From Erythrocercus mccallii (lineage: Eukaryota; Chordata; Aves; Passeriformes; Dicruridae): DNA of 64,000 nucleotides. The notes under the pieces were generated by a model. It saw nothing but the letters and a program-made list of their open reading frames with translations, was not told the origin of the DNA and ran no database searches. Below, in pieces: positions 1-13,949 of this stretch (positions are counted from its first letter, which is position 1; the number at the start of each line of letters is the position of its first letter). Made by a program: the position numbers and the translations under genes. The stretch covers positions 408,349 to 472,348 of the forward strand of contig VZRG01000288.1 of the NCBI GenBank assembly GCA_013397435.1, read 5' to 3'.

Positions 1-3000
1 CAGCTACATTTTTAGCCATAAAAGCACAAGATTAGAACTTAGACATTCAGCAAAACCCTCTACCCAGTTCATGGCCAGCCATGAAAAATGGGTTTTTAAG
101 TGGCTAATTTAGTAGTCTGTGAGAAGGACAAAAATAGAATCCAGTCCTTCTGAGCTGCATACAAATGCCTTAGCCTGGAAACACTTTTTTTCTCCTGCAG
201 TCATTGTGTTCACTGTCTGCAACAAACAAGCCAGGATTCTCTGGACAAGATCTGATTCATCACACAATCCTGACTCACTTCCATACCATGGTCCATTCTG
301 TTCACTGAGTTGCTATATACAGCTGCATGCCAACAAGCTAGATATGCTTCCCTAATAATGATGGAAAAGTGGTGGTGGGAGAAAAAAAGAGAAAAAAAAG
401 AGAAGAAAAGAGACCATTTCTTAAAATATTTCTAGCAGGCCCAATGGTCCTGGTATTCCTCTGCCTCTCTACCCTGATATGGCTCCAGTGTGTGTCTGTG
501 CTGGCATTGAGATGTAGGTTAAATGTATAAAACCCCCTTTATTTGGAAGATAGATGAAAAGTGTCTCATGAGGTGTTTGAATGACAAGTGCTGAGATGGA
601 GAGGAGGAATTCTGGTTGCCAAGAGGCTTAGGGGAATTTGCTACTAGGAAAAGGAGGCCTCATTTAGATCTGGAAGGATGTGTCTTGCTATTTCCCACCA
701 CTGGCCCAGAGGAGCCAGTTAATGTGATCCTGACCTGTGAAAGATAACAGGATGCCCCTCACCCTGAAAGATTAAGCACTGTAATTCATTGCACCACTTC
801 CCTCCTTAACAAGAGCAAGATAAAATCGGTTCCTCTCATCCTTTTCCTGAGGGTGGTGGAGCTAAACCCCTTGAAGAAGTGATACCACATAGGGGAGGGG
901 TTGTTTTGCCTTAAAATTCCTACCAACAGCCTTCTTGTGGGTCTCCTTCAGCTTTCTGATCTCTATATGACAGTGTCTGGAAGGTGTTGAGTGCTTCTGC
1001 TGGGACTGTCAGTGAGTGATGAGTGCATAAACAAGATAATTCCTAGTGGTTTTCTCATGTCTGTAGTCCTCTGGATACTCTTCCAAAGGGCAGGAGAGCC
1101 TAGAACTCCTCAAGATGAGCCTGGAACTCCTCAAGCTCCAGCAGAACAGTGGGGTGTGTGCAGCAGACAGTGTAGGGTGGCACCATTAGGGTATTACCAC
1201 TCTGCAGGTCTCTCCTGAGACAGGGACAGCTTGCATGAGCACCCGTGTGTGAAGTGTAACAACACTGAGGTGGCAGCAGGGACAGGTTTGGGTCTGCTGC
1301 ACAGTTCTGCTCTGCTCTGCTCCACTTGAGTGGCTGTGGCCACCCCAGGTGGGCATTACTGGCCCACCAACACAGCTTTGGTAGTGGTTAGAGAATCCCT
1401 CTTCCTTCTGCAGTACAGGCAGACAGGATCCACCTTTACATTACCCTTATGTCAGGAGAAGAGATTGAGAACTCAGTGGCAACATTGAGAAAGAAGTCAA
1501 GTGTTTGACGGATTTTTGTGCATGAGCATGTGACACGCTCAGTGAATCTATATGTGCAGTAGATGTAAAGAGCTTCTGGTTCATGGGAGCAAAAAGTAAT
1601 AGAACATTCATGGATTTAAACTCACAAGCTCCCATAAGTTTTTACAGAACATTTTTAAACTGAGGCTTTCACGGGCACATCACTTGGCCCAAATTTGTAC
1701 AATGATTCATAGGAGCAGTGAGAAGCACATCCCTGATACAGAAAGTTTCCCTGTTAAAATTTGAGGCTCTGCATCAAACAAGGAGGTGCACAAACATTTT
1801 AACAGAGAAGCCTTGCATTCCTTTTACTAAGATGGCCATTCTTCAATCTTTTGTTCTCACAGACAGCTGAATCAATCTTTTAATAAACAAGCAGACAAAA
1901 TACCCTTCAGGTCCTCAGCAGTCAACCAGCACAGAAAATCTCATTCAAACAGTTAAAGCTGAATTTGTAAAGTATTGATGACAAACCTAGTAATGAAAGT
2001 GTAGAAGTCATGACATGCAGTCATTTATTTCTACAAGCTACTAATTCAAGAGATCTTGTACCTTCTATTTCTTGCAGCTATGTTCCTCAAATCAGTTTAG
2101 TGATGCAAATGGTTAGTTTTAGGTGAGAGAAGTCAAGCATTTATTGTTAAATTAGGTAAATTATTAATTATTGCTTGATAATTATTAATTAGTTCAAGCA
2201 AGACTGAAAAAATGAGGAATAGGTGAGCTAAGCTTATAGCAATAGTTTAGAATATGAAGGGATGCATCTTGCAGCATCTGGGCTTTCAGGCTGTTTTATT
2301 ACAGAAGATAAGCATAGATGTCTTAATTTCCACTTGAGAGATCTGCCCAGATCTGTTCTCATTTCTGTAACCAAAAGGTGGCAGCATATTGTCTCCTTTC
2401 CCTTTCCATCCATACCAGCTGTAAGCTCCTGAATAACCTTTCTTGCTCAGTTTGTCGGAATGCCAGGAAGTCCAGAACAATCATGCTGACTCAGGAACAC
2501 TGATGAGATCTTATGTAAAATCATCTCTTTATCACCTTTATATAGAAACAGGAATAGATCAAGGTCTGGTGATTTTATTCCATTGTTTCAATGACAGCCT
2601 GATTGATTTTGGAAATGTGAAGAACGGTTAAATTTCATCTCAGTGGCGTAACGTCAGAAGGGACATCTACCTATAGAGCTTTAACACTTTTGTTAACATT
2701 AATGATTGTTAAAAAGCCTGAGGCAGATAATATTGGTATCTGCCAGATACTATTGCTGTGTCAGACTTTAACTCAGTTTTGTTCCTACTTAGGTATTTCC
2801 TGCTTTGGTAAATAGGCAGAAGGCCAGTGGGCATCCAAAGGAGCACCAAAGGTGAGGCAAATATTTCATGTAGTGCAAATACCAAGGTGAAAAGGACATG
2901 AATGTACCTGTTCAGTTTTGCTGCATGAAGGCATCAGTTGAGAGGCTTCTGGAAAGATGCTCAGAGATACCCATTTCCCATTTGGCTGGTAAAGAGATCT

Positions 3001-4342
3001 GGAGGTGGAGGAAAGCGTTCTGAAACGCAGGCTGCTCTCAGATCTACATGAGTGCTGTGTACTTGGCAAAATGCCCCAAGTCCTCAGGAAACACAACTGC
3101 TACAGAGCACTGCCATGTGTGGCCTTAACAACTCAAACATCCACATGCATGTCAAACTCATTCCTGCTCTCTGCACTGGTTTCCCATGCTCAAACTCCAG
3201 GTCTCAGTCATTATTTCCCTGCTGCTCTGTGGCCTGACCTGAGAACTGTGACACTCTCTGCGGTGTTGGGTGGAGTTAACAGTGCTGATCCTGAGGCACT
3301 GGGGAGTTTTTTACCCCAAGGGTAAACAGAGCCCTTCAGCTTGAGAGGATTTAGAAATTCTGTTAGCCCCAGCTGCAGAACAGGTGTGCAGGAAGGATAA
3401 GAAAATATCTGATAATTATAGAAAACTTTAGGGTCACTTTCAATCTCCAAATCTGTAGATGCCTATAAAAAAATCCCTTAAGTACAAGCCTCAGCAGCCA
3501 TTCAGTCTGAGCCCAGAAGCTTTTCTGAAGTTATATGATACACTTAGTTCATCAGGTTGCTGCAGCTGGCAAGTATGGCTTGTGGTGAGCAGCAATCTCA
3601 CGTGACATTGTTCCTCCTGTCTTTGCTATCCTTGACTAGAGATCAGAGCTGGATGGAGGTTTCAGGAGAATGATGTGGAAGCTGGTGCTGACAAGCAAGA
3701 TGCAGATGCAGGGAGAGTTGCTTAGGTGGCTGAGAACAAGGGATCCTTTGTCCCAGTCATAACTGCCAGTGTAGATGCATTTTGGGGAGTAGCTCAGACT
3801 GAGGACACAACTCTTGCAGAAGTTAAGGGTCATTTTAAATTATTACTCATTCCTCCAAGTGGAACATAGAATTTGGCCTGATGTTTCTGACACGGAAACA
3901 TCATTCATTTAACTTAAAAAGCTCTCCAAATGTCACATTCTCCCTCCTAAGAGTAGAAGAGGAATAACAATGCTTATATGAAAATTTTATGTGATGTTAG
4001 CCCAGCACATGAATGCAAAGTACTAAAATGAGGCCATGTAAAAGCACATTTGGAGGAGGATTTCCAGGCAGTAGTCTGGGTCTGTCGTAAGTAGAGATGC
4101 CTTTGGGGGAGGCTGGTGGATTTGGATGTGGTGGTTGTATCCAGGTGCTCCTCAGCAGCACAGCACTGGGTGGGTGTTTGATGTGCGGTGATTCTTGTTG
4201 TTGGCTGCTGTTTGAGGGGCTGCTCCTGGCTGGACAGTGCCTGAACTTGCCTTCCTATTTAATCTATCCTCAGTTCAGCCACCTTTCCACAGTGTCAGCA
4301 TTGACTCTGGAAAGAGATGATAACCAGCAAAAAGTGGCACGC
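1..4342. other. Intergenic DNA, nothing recognised
   Basis: AT-rich sequence without a supported exon. Open frames are short and have no splice context or familiar motifs. Confidence 0.5.
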
Positions 4343-4425
4343 ATTGTCCCTGCCCATGGCAAGGAGGTTGGAACTAAATCATCTCCAAGGTCCCTTCCAA
4401 CCCAACCCATTCTGTCATTCTGTGG
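4343..4425 (+). repeat. CR1 LINE, 3' end fragment
   Basis: It reads GCCCATGGCAAGGAGGTTGG, then a GGTCCCTTCCAACCCAACCC-type segment, and ends ATTCTGTCATTCTGTG. This is the standard avian CR1 terminus with its octamer units. Confidence 0.8.
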
Positions 4426-5242
4426 TGAGCTCCAGCCACTGCAAGCCTGTTACTCAGATGAAGGATGCCTCCCACCAGTCACAGTTGGTTTTATGTCTAT
4501 CATCAGAGAGACAGAAAAAGGATAGTATAATTAATATTCTCGTATGTACTTAGAAAGGCACAGGTGGGGAAGTCCTCTGTGAATTGTCTTGTATTTTACA
4601 TGCTGTCAGCCAGGTGATGTGTTAATACAATTCAGCCATGCCAATACGAGCAGATTTCAAAGCTGCTTGTCCTTTGCTCCCTTCATTTCCCACCTCTTGT
4701 TGAACAGCTGGTCTCTAGAAACAGAGGAATTATTTCTGTTTGGAGGTTTCAAAACCAGCTTGAAAGATAAAGAACAGAGAGCACCTTAGTATGTTCTCTC
4801 TCCCTCATTAGTACAGCTGGAAAATTGTCTGTATGACTGTAAATCTCAGTCCTTTTTAGACCTGGAACAGACATTCAGCACAGGTTCTATTTTCCTCTAT
4901 TCTGTATTTTAAAAACATCTGTAGTTCACAGCTATGATCAAAACTGACAAGTCTGCATGTCAAGTGGAAGTGCCAACATAGTGTGGTGTGACATGAAGTG
5001 TCCAAACATTTTCTTATGGCTTTTATTTTTGCTGATGCTATAAAGGTATTTTTTAACATTTGTCTGTCTCAGAAGATGGGGTCTTAAAATGGTATTTTCT
5101 TTATTCTGGAAAGTTACTGTTGGAGTCCAGGGCACAGGGAAAATCCCTCGTGCTGCCCTGGGGGGTCAGGGACCCCAGTTGGGACTGCAGGAGAGCACTG
5201 CCTTTGACCTTAGTCCATGGGAAAGGCTTCCCAGAATAACAA

Positions 5243-6240
5243 GAGAAGTGAGAACAACAAGCATCTAGAGTAAATAGTAGCATAATTTAGCACAGATTGA
5301 AAACTTGTAGTTTAGGGTTTTTTAGAATGGGGAAGGATGAAGGTAAGATGGAGGATTCTGGGCGGTGACCCAGATTGTTGTTGTTGTTGTTCTTCTCCTT
5401 CTTCTTCTCCATCTTCTGCTGTGGATGTGGCATAGATAGATTGGTAGGATGAAATTTAGGTAGAAATTACATGTTTAGAATAAGTAGTGATTATTGGTAT
5501 AGAAATATAAACATAGTATGTTGTACAATTTAATTGGTGTAGAAACCTTTAAAAGAGACTTGTTATCTCTGTCCAGGGGCTTTTGTCAGCTCTGCCTTGA
5601 GGCAAGTTAAACCTGGTGCAAGGGCAGCTCGCTCACTATGAGATAAGAGCAATAAAACATCTTCCAAGACCGAAAGCTGCAAGCTCCACTCTCTTCATTT
5701 CAAACCCTGGTACTGGGCTCTGAGGTAAANGAGAAGTGAGAACAACAAGCATCTAGAGTAAATAGTAGCATAATTTAGCACAGATTGAAAACTTGTAGTT
5801 TAGGGTTTTTTAGAATGGGGAAGGATGAAGGTAAGATGGAGGATTCTGGACAGTGACCCAGATTGTTGTTGTTGTTGTTGTTGTTGTTCTTCTTCTTCTT
5901 CTTCTTCTTCTTCTTCTTCTTCTTCTCCATTTTCTGCTGTGGATGTGGCATAGATAGATTGGTAGGATGAAATTTAGGTAGAAATTACATGTTTAGAATA
6001 AGTAGTGATTATTGATATAGAAATATAAACATAGTACGTTGTACAAGTTAATTGGTGTAGAAACCTTTAAAAGAGCCTTGTTATCTCTGTCCGGGGGCTT
6101 TTGTCAGCTCTGCCTTGAGGCAAGTTAAACCTGGGCAGCTCACTTACTATGAGATAAGAGCAATAAAACATCTTCCAAGACCGAAAGCTGCAAGCTCCAC
6201 TCTCTTCATTTCAAACCCTGGTACTGGGCTCTGAGGTAAA
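5243..6240 (+). repeat. Two direct copies of a 0.5-kb LTR segment
   Basis: The copies are 5243-5729 and 5731-6240. They differ by substitutions, by a small indel in the GGTGCAAGGGCAGC region, and by expansion of a TTG/TTC microsatellite in the second copy (about 5863-5926). Confidence 0.85.
5730..5730. other. Assembly gap (single N)
   Basis: This is the only ambiguous base I noticed. It sits exactly at the junction of two diverged copies of the same LTR segment. Confidence 0.95.
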
Positions 6241-6953
6241 AACCTCAATTAGGAGGCACCCAGGAAAGGGAGCCTCCATCAGTTACCATTTCTGCTACCT
6301 TCATACCATTCTCCTTTTCTCCAGCAACATTTGCAATTTAACAGTGGTTAGCAGAGCCATAATTCATGGGTTGAGAAACATCCCCTACCACAATATCCAG
6401 CCTCTTTTTCACCTAGATAGAAAATGCTCGGGGAAAAAAAAGTGCAACCTACATCAAATTTAAATAGCTGATCTCAAGATAAAAGGTGACTCATGGCATA
6501 ATCAATCTTCAAAGGCCATTTTTATGGAAAAGGTGACAGTTTAATCCTCTGGTAATTTCAGTGTTTGGAAAGTGGCAATTTTCAACTCCATCTTGGAAGA
6601 AATTAATTGCCAGTTAGGGCATTCTATAGCATGAAGATGAAATGTCTAAATACAGTATGTGCCTCTGCTTTCCAATATACTTTTACACTTATATCTAGAC
6701 CTGGTCTATAAAAACCCACTTGTTTTGGTAGTTGCTATAAGTTAATGAGAAGCAGCAGGCTTTTTGAATCATCTAAGGACTCCTGACTTGCTTAATTACA
6801 GCCTTTAAAAAACATACATCTGACACGTCCTCCAATAAATAAAATAGTTGACTAAGTAGAAACAGTCCAACTAATAAAATAATTGATAGTAAAACAGCAA
6901 ATATTTTCTTCTCTCTCAGAATTTTAAAATGCCAGAATATGCACATGCTTTAA

Positions 6954-6988
6954 TTTTTTTTATTTTTTTTTTTTTTTATTTTTTTTTT
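6954..6988. repeat. T-rich homopolymer tract
   Basis: A T tract with two single A interruptions, 35 bases. No adjacent element explains it as a poly(A) tail. Confidence 0.9.
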
Positions 6989-9421
6989 AGCAGAGCTGGA
7001 GCAGAAAAGCAGCTTGGCAGGTCTAAGTGAGGGGAATGACGAGAATAATGAGGAGAAGCACTCCTGAGGTTCAGGATAAGGGGGGCTATACTGCTGGTCT
7101 GGAAGTGAATATTTTTTTCTCTCCTTAGAAAGGAAACCTGTCCAGAACCAGGCAATCCTGCCTCCCAAGGAAGCGAGGTCCCGCAGCTGGTTGGCTGATG
7201 GGAGATACTTTTCCTCTCTAGAAGGCAGCAGCTCTTGCTGAGCTCAGAACTCAATTTAAGCCAGGAGCTGACAGCTACAGCCTCTCACAAAGGAGGCTGT
7301 GGCTCCTGGCCCTGCCGCAGCCCAACAGCACTGTTGGCTGCCATGGGCCATCCCGGGTGTCCCACACCACCAATCTGTCTTCTAAACCATGCATAAAGCC
7401 CCTCCAGTAGCATCAGTGCAACGGGGCAGTGAATCAAATTGTGCACATCAAGGGAAAAATGTTAAACACTTCTAGCTTTAAAACTGCCAAACAGATGTTC
7501 TTTGGTTTTCACTCAAAACCATTCAAATTGAAATACAAAAGCAGCTGAGCTAAGTGGGAGCATTTCAGGCTCAAAATACCCACTGGAACCAACAGGGAAT
7601 GGTAGGCTTGTTTTGTTCTCACACCAGTACATAAATTCAAGTGCTTTATCTGAATTAATTTCTGTGCCAGGGCAGTGTATGAAAAAAGTAGCAATTGGAG
7701 AGGTTAAGTGAGGATCACAATAAAAGTTGTAATTCAGTTTTAACAACCCAGGATGCTGCAGCCACGTTTGTCTGCCTGCATAATGCATGCTTTTAAAACA
7801 CTCTAGAAAGCCTTGGTACCTCTTTGTCAAAAGGATACTTCATCTGACATTACCAGAAAACCTTTCTTTGCCTTAACTATATTGTAAAGATGATACAAAT
7901 CCATGAGAATTTTTTCTTTTTTAATCTTGAGGAACTATTTATTTTAAATTGTTTATTAAAAAAATCTCCTCATATGACAGCCCCATTCCCTCGATGTGAA
8001 CCCATTGCCCCACAGTGATTCAGGGTCAGATAACTCTGGAGAGGTGGCTGCCCATGTTAGCAAAATCAGCCTATCCTAAGTGTACTGTTAGCACAGACAT
8101 TGCAGGAATTTATGCTTTGAAAAATTGGGTCTTTTAACTCTCACATAATCTTTTTTCTTCCTCCTGATACAATTTCCAGAATGTAATGGGAAATGAAGTT
8201 AAAGGTACCTGTTTTCTGAGGAGAGGATGCTGCTCTCAGGGATAAAAATGCAGGATGCTGGCCCAGAGAAGATTCCTTGGCAAGAGAAAAATATCTATGC
8301 AACCAAGAGGTCTCTCTTGCTCTTTCCATTTTTGGGATGTGGACATGAGAAGTAGGTTGTGCATTATCACACATTCAAGCACAGCACCTAAAATAATGCA
8401 GGAGGGTACTGTGGACTGCTCACGTTCTTGGGGACAGGATGGTCTTCCCTGTTGCAGATTCCTCGCCCAGAAGAAATGAAGAGAAGTAGCCAGGTGGTTA
8501 GTGCCTTGTCTTTCCCATATCCTGAAAATTAAGTTGAAAGTTCTAGAAAAGGCAAGATGGGATTCAGTGTGAAACAGATGGAGAACCTCTAGAGAGGGCC
8601 TTTCCAGCACTTGTACAGCCTCCTGTTCACCTTGGAGCCAGCTGTTACTTTTTGGGAGATGGATTGGGCAGGTTTTTCTCTCAGCCCTCCCCTGCCTATA
8701 ACAGTCTTCTTTTTAAAAATGCATGTTTGTGTCTTGCTGTTCCCAGATAGCTGATATACACTGACTCAGCACAGGCGCAGCACCCCTACTGAATTACTGA
8801 CTGATCTCGGGGAACCTGTGCCACTCACTAGCTCCACAGCATTTTAAGAGGTTCCCAGGTGTGTTTGGAGCTCTCAAGGTGGTTATGTGACTTTTAAGAA
8901 CAGGAGTCTCCCTCTGTTCTCCATTCACCTCAGTCCTTGCTTGCAGTCTGTTTGGCTGTAGCTGTGTTAGGAGCAGCGAGGCAGCCGAGTTGATGATGCT
9001 GGTTCTGGCAGATGGGACAAGGGAGGGGTCATTCTCTGACACTCTGTGGTGCCCTTTACAGTGCCCTCTGTGGTCCACTGTGCCAGACTATCAACTACAA
9101 GGGGATAAGGAGCCAGTGTGCTTATTCCAGCCATCTTTCTATGGAGCAGTAGCATTTTGGCAGAGGGATAAGGCAGGGGAGATGTGCAGAAGCAATTATT
9201 TCTTTGGAGGGTTGATAAAATGCACTCAGAGAGCTGAGTGCCCAAACAAAGGGCAGCGTTCAAACACTGCAGCTGAGCATTGGAGAATATCAGGGGCTGG
9301 GAGACAAAGGATGTCAAATGAGGACAAAGAACTAAAAGCTAGAGAGAATGAGTAATTACAGCAGAAGTTATCTAAGAGACAAGAGCAGTATATGAAAGGA
9401 GCAGAGGGTAAGAAAAGGAAG

Positions 9422-9474
9422 TAGCTTAGCTTAGCTTAGTTTAGCTTAGCTTAGCTTAGCTTAGCTTAGCTTAG
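9422..9474. repeat. Microsatellite (TTAGC)n
   Basis: About ten pentamer units, one of them with a TTTAGC variant. Confidence 0.97.
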
Positions 9475-9887
9475 ACACTCCTTTTCTCTGAACTGCCACA
9501 GTCCTGTGTGTCCTGTGCACATCTCTAAGCACCTGGTAAAACATCTTCTGTGAGTTCTCTTCCTCCTCACCTTGAAAATTTAGCTGCACTGTAAATAACC
9601 CCCATTCCTGATCTTAAGCATAAGCACTGTTTCAAACTATTAAAATTGTATAAGCTCCTGTCCAACTCCCACGCAGGCAGTGCTGAATTTTGGAAGAGGT
9701 GTTTGCTGCTTTGGCAGGCAGATTCGCCTATCAGACAGACTTGCTTATAGCGTCCTGACAGCTCTGAGTTCCACCACAGCAGTGAAAATCACCTTTTTCT
9801 TGATTTGCCAAGGTCTAAATTTCTAAAACCAGTAATCCACAGAAAACATGGTAATGGGACATGACAAAGTGAGCAAGACTTTTTAGT

Positions 9888-10230
9888 TCATGGAATCATA
9901 GAATCAAAGGGTTGAAAGGTACCTTTAAAAGCCATCTAGTTCAACCCCCCTGCAATGAGCAGGGACATTTTCCATTAGATCAGTCTGCTCAGAGCTCTGT
10001 CCAACCTGACCTTGAATGTTTCCAGGGATGAGGCATCTACCACCTCCCTGGATAATTTTTTACAGTGTTTCACCATCCACATAGAAAAATTTCTTCCTTA
10101 TATCTAAATGAAATCTACCCTTTTTTAGTTTTAAACCCTTACCCCTTGTCCTATCACAACAGGCCCTGCCAAAAAGTTTGTCCCCCTCTTTCTTCTAAGC
10201 CCCCTTTATGTACTGAATGCCATCTGGTTT
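9888..10230 (-). repeat. CR1 LINE, 3' fragment, antisense
   Basis: It opens TGGAATCATAGAATCAAAGG, then TAGTTCAACCCCCCTGCAAT and ACCCCTTGTCCTATCACAAC, the reverse complement of the CR1 3' end. Confidence 0.9.
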
Positions 10231-13200
10231 AGAGTTTTTTAATACTCACCATGGCATATTTGTTTGTTTTCCTTCTACATCCTCAACTCCTTAGGATACA
10301 CTTTGGGGTTTTTTTCCCTATGGTAGGGACTTTTATTGCTTTTTAAGTGGGCAGATGTGGAGATGAGAAATTCAAGAGGAAAAGAAGCATTTCAGTGGAA
10401 AATTTCAGCGTTTCAGCCTCCCAGGAGGTTGCCAAATATTGAAAGGCTTTTATTGAGGGGAAGATTTTGCAGCATTTTCTAATTCTGGTCAGACTCTGCT
10501 TTCACCATATTTCTTCTGAAGCTACTCGTGCAGACAAATGTCCTGAACAGGATTGATTTGTTCTCAGCTCTCTTAAAGTACATTCTGCATAATCTCAGAG
10601 CTGCAGGATTGTGTTCTATAAAATGAATTTGATACTGCTGGGGCATGAGATATTTAAGTGCCACTCTTTCTGCATACACTCATGTCGTGTACAAACACAT
10701 GCAGTGAAACCCAGTAATAATAAAACCAAGAGCATGAGTGTGGAAGAAAGCTGAGATATTTCCCATGGTCATAGAAGTGAAAGGACACATTGCTGAGAGA
10801 GTGAGACTGGATGTCAGAGCACAGGAAGACATTCAGCTGCTGTGTGGGACGTGTCCTACAGGTCATTTAGACAGCATTGGGAGTACTAATGCACGTTGAC
10901 AGCAGTTGCTACTACAAACTGTAGTTTAGTAAATAAGAAGACTGATATAGGATTCTTCATAATCTGAAGATAATCTGTTGTTTCGACATAATCTGTTGTA
11001 GACCTACACTTTTTTTTCTTTTTGCCAACAGTTAGAAACTAAGTTCTCCAAGAAACAAGTAACCCATCCTGCCCTGGTGGTCACTATGTGTCCTTCTAGA
11101 GTGAAAGCCAGATGAGTTTGAGGATTGGGGGATTGTAATCCTTAGTGAGTGTGTGTTAGAACTTGATCCCTGCCTAGAACAAGTTCTGGACCCCCTAAGG
11201 ATGGGAATCTGTCCCAGCTCTGATCACTGATTCTTGACTCAGTTACTTCGACTCCACCTAGCCATGCTTTTAACAGTGGTGGTTATGGTCTGTTTTCCTG
11301 GATTTCAGCCAACATTATGGCCACTGTAGTGATACTTATGAAATTTTAATTGTTTATTTGCCTTTGGCCCCAGTCTAAAAACATCCCAGGATCACAAATG
11401 AGGAATTAATTTCCAAGGTATTTTAAAGGTAGACATGAGTAAGCTTTTACCTGAAAACTGTGCAGTCACAGCTAGTGCAACATCAGGGTAGTACTGCACT
11501 ATCCAGCTTGCAATTTGTAGCAGTGTCATTGTAGAAAGGAGGAAAAAAAATGCAGGAAGGAGAAACTACATCCATCAGCTTGCAAATGCCTTGTAAACAG
11601 TAAATCAAGTTAGAGATGCAGTTTTCAAACACAAATGTGTGAACATACATCCACCCTTAAGATATTAAATCATAGAGATTGTAATGTCAGAATTATTGAT
11701 TCTCAATGAAATCCAAGTATTGGTGTCATAAAAATCATCCTGGATTAGTCTCTTGGCTGGGAAGGGGCTGATTCATAAAGCAGAGAATCGATCTGGAGCC
11801 TCCTGAATGTGGTCTTCTGATTTCTGTACTTTGGGAGTCCTGATGCAGACTTTGGATAATAGCCATCTTTTTGAAGTAAAAAAAAAAAGGTCATCAATAA
11901 ACCTCCAATTTTAAAAATCTCACTTTCCTTAGTTTCCTCAAGTGCTCTTTTTCCAAGCAGCCTGTGCAGGGAAACTGGCTAACAGTGCACTGTTTTTCAG
12001 CTGAGAGATCTCTCCAGAGTTAGAAGAGGCCCCTGGACTCTAAAGTCTGGTTCCAGACTGGGAACCTTGGGAAGTAAGAGGTTTGTTCCCCTGTAGTTCA
12101 AAGCCCATTCAAGTGCCTGCATATTTAATTGCTGCAGAATACTCAAGACGTGGAATTCGCAAACAAGTTAAACTCTTATGTACCCTGAAATAGCTGAAGC
12201 AGAGCTTTATTCCCCAGAGATGTGTGTACAGGAGGGTGCACAGGGAGAGTGCAAGCCAAGGATGTCTCAGTTAATGATAACCCTTCCTGAATATCACCAT
12301 GGGATTTTTAGATGCTTTTCAGCTCCCAGAGACATGCAGGAAGATATGACCCCAATTTAGCATCTCATCCCAAAAGCAGTAAGTAGTTCTGACAGTGCAG
12401 GACTCCCTAAGATCTGTGTGGAAAAGTCAGACTTGGATGTGAGCCCAGCCTTTGCATTGTGCTGAAACTCGAGATTTTTGGGTCCTAGAATGACTTCAGG
12501 CGATCCATACTCTGACAGGTAGGGACTGTGGATTCAGAGTTAGTGACAAGGAAATTACTAAAATTACTGGTGGGGAAAATGGAAGGAGGAACAATTGCAA
12601 TTATTTGCTGCTACCATAATAGGTGAGACATGTTCAGGGAACAAAGGCAGGCTTCACTTCTTAATCCGGTCACTCTGACACATCCCAAGAGCTTTACATT
12701 GGAGGGAAAAGAATAAGAGGCTTGCTCCAGAAATAGCTCATCCATCAGAGTGTGGGAGAATGAGACCAGCTTTAGGTAGTTTGACTTTATTATACATCAC
12801 ATATGTGCCTGAAGCCCTCTATCAACACTCCAGCCTTGTGGTGCTGTGCCAACAAGAGCAAACACAGCCCCTGCCCTCGAGATATCACAGCCCAGGATTA
12901 CAGGGGTGACAGCCAGAGGTCTGAGGCAGGGACATACTGGTATGACAAACACATTTGCATGGCATTCACAGCCCCAGCCAGATTCATCCCCAGGCTCTGC
13001 TTCGTGAGGTTTGTGGCAGGGGTAAAGCATAAAAGTGTAGTTGATAGAAGACAAGATGGTACCTTGTGGGGAGATTTTTACCATGATTTAGAGGGCAGCC
13101 TATGAGAAAACATAAAAATGTCTCCAGGAGAAATGACAGAATCTGTTATCTTTAGTGAGGGAAGGAAGTTTTCTGTAGTGACAGAATATTAGATTTAAGA

Positions 13201-13949
13201 GCCAAGGAGAGACCAAGCAGTGAAGAGGCTTAGTGGTTAAGGCTCCAGCTTTTCTTCCAATCCCACAGAAATATTTATAGTATCAAGACATGTCCTATCA
13301 AGATGAAAACATGAAATCTCATAACAGTGCTTTGATGTTTCTTAGCTGGTGGGGATCTAGAAAAAAAATGCATTGTATTTGACTTCATTATAGAAAAGAA
13401 GCTATAAATTCTCTCTGCTTTCCTCATGAATGATCCCCAAGGGCAGCTGGGGAGTCAAGTTGTTCCAGCTTTCATGCAAATGTCACTTTTCATACTCAAC
13501 CCATGGTGCCTCATGAACACCACTGTAACTTTGGACACACCAATGAAATCACCACTGAGGGTGTTGTGCAGGTGCTGTATAGTTCCAGTCATGGTCTGTA
13601 CTTCCAGTTTTCAGGTGCTCTTGAGCTAGCATCTCTGTGACCTGTGCTTTGTGCATGAGGGATATAAGACAAGGAAAGTCTTTGTTGGGCTGTTGGGGTT
13701 GTGCCTCAATATCTTTAAATGAGAGCTGTTCCCACTCTGCAATTCAATGCACAGAATTCAGTTCTGCAATTCTGTTCCCACTATGCAATGTATTCTTACT
13801 GTGTTAAGCTTTGTTTTAAAAAAACAAATAACTCTGAATCCAAAAGCCAGAAATTATCAAAATTTGAAAATTGTCAAAATAATATTTTTCAAAGTATTTT
13901 CCAAATAAAAATTTCAAAACTTTTGAAAATTCAAAATTTTTCAGTGTGT
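10231..13949. other. Intergenic DNA, nothing recognised
   Basis: No exon, repeat or RNA gene that I can support, apart from the AT-rich stretch near its right end. Confidence 0.5.
13845..13945. repeat. AT-rich self-complementary stretch
   Basis: Runs of AAAATTT, TTTTGAAAA and similar repeat on both strands just left of the CR1 at 13950. They could fold but match no element I know. Confidence 0.4.

Larger units (their letters stand above)
5118..6281 (+). mobile_element. LTR retroelement (solo LTR or provirus collapsed at a gap)
   Basis: The element starts TGTTGGAGTCC and ends CTCCATCA, and is flanked by the 5-bp duplication GTTAC at 5113-5117 and 6282-6286. An R-region-like GCAATAAAACATCTTCC occurs twice (near 5650 and 6160), giving the + orientation. 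A 487-bp segment (5243-5729) recurs as 5731-6240 with scattered differences. The first copy lacks the LTR's 3' end and the second lacks its first 125 bases. A single N at 5730 separates them. This is what remains if 5' and 3' LTRs are joined across an unassembled interior. No retroviral gene is visible. Confidence 0.7.
6287..9887. other. Intergenic DNA between LTR element and CR1
   Basis: Contains the T-rich tract (6954-6988) and the (TTAGC)n array (9422-9474). No gene is supported. Confidence 0.5.
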
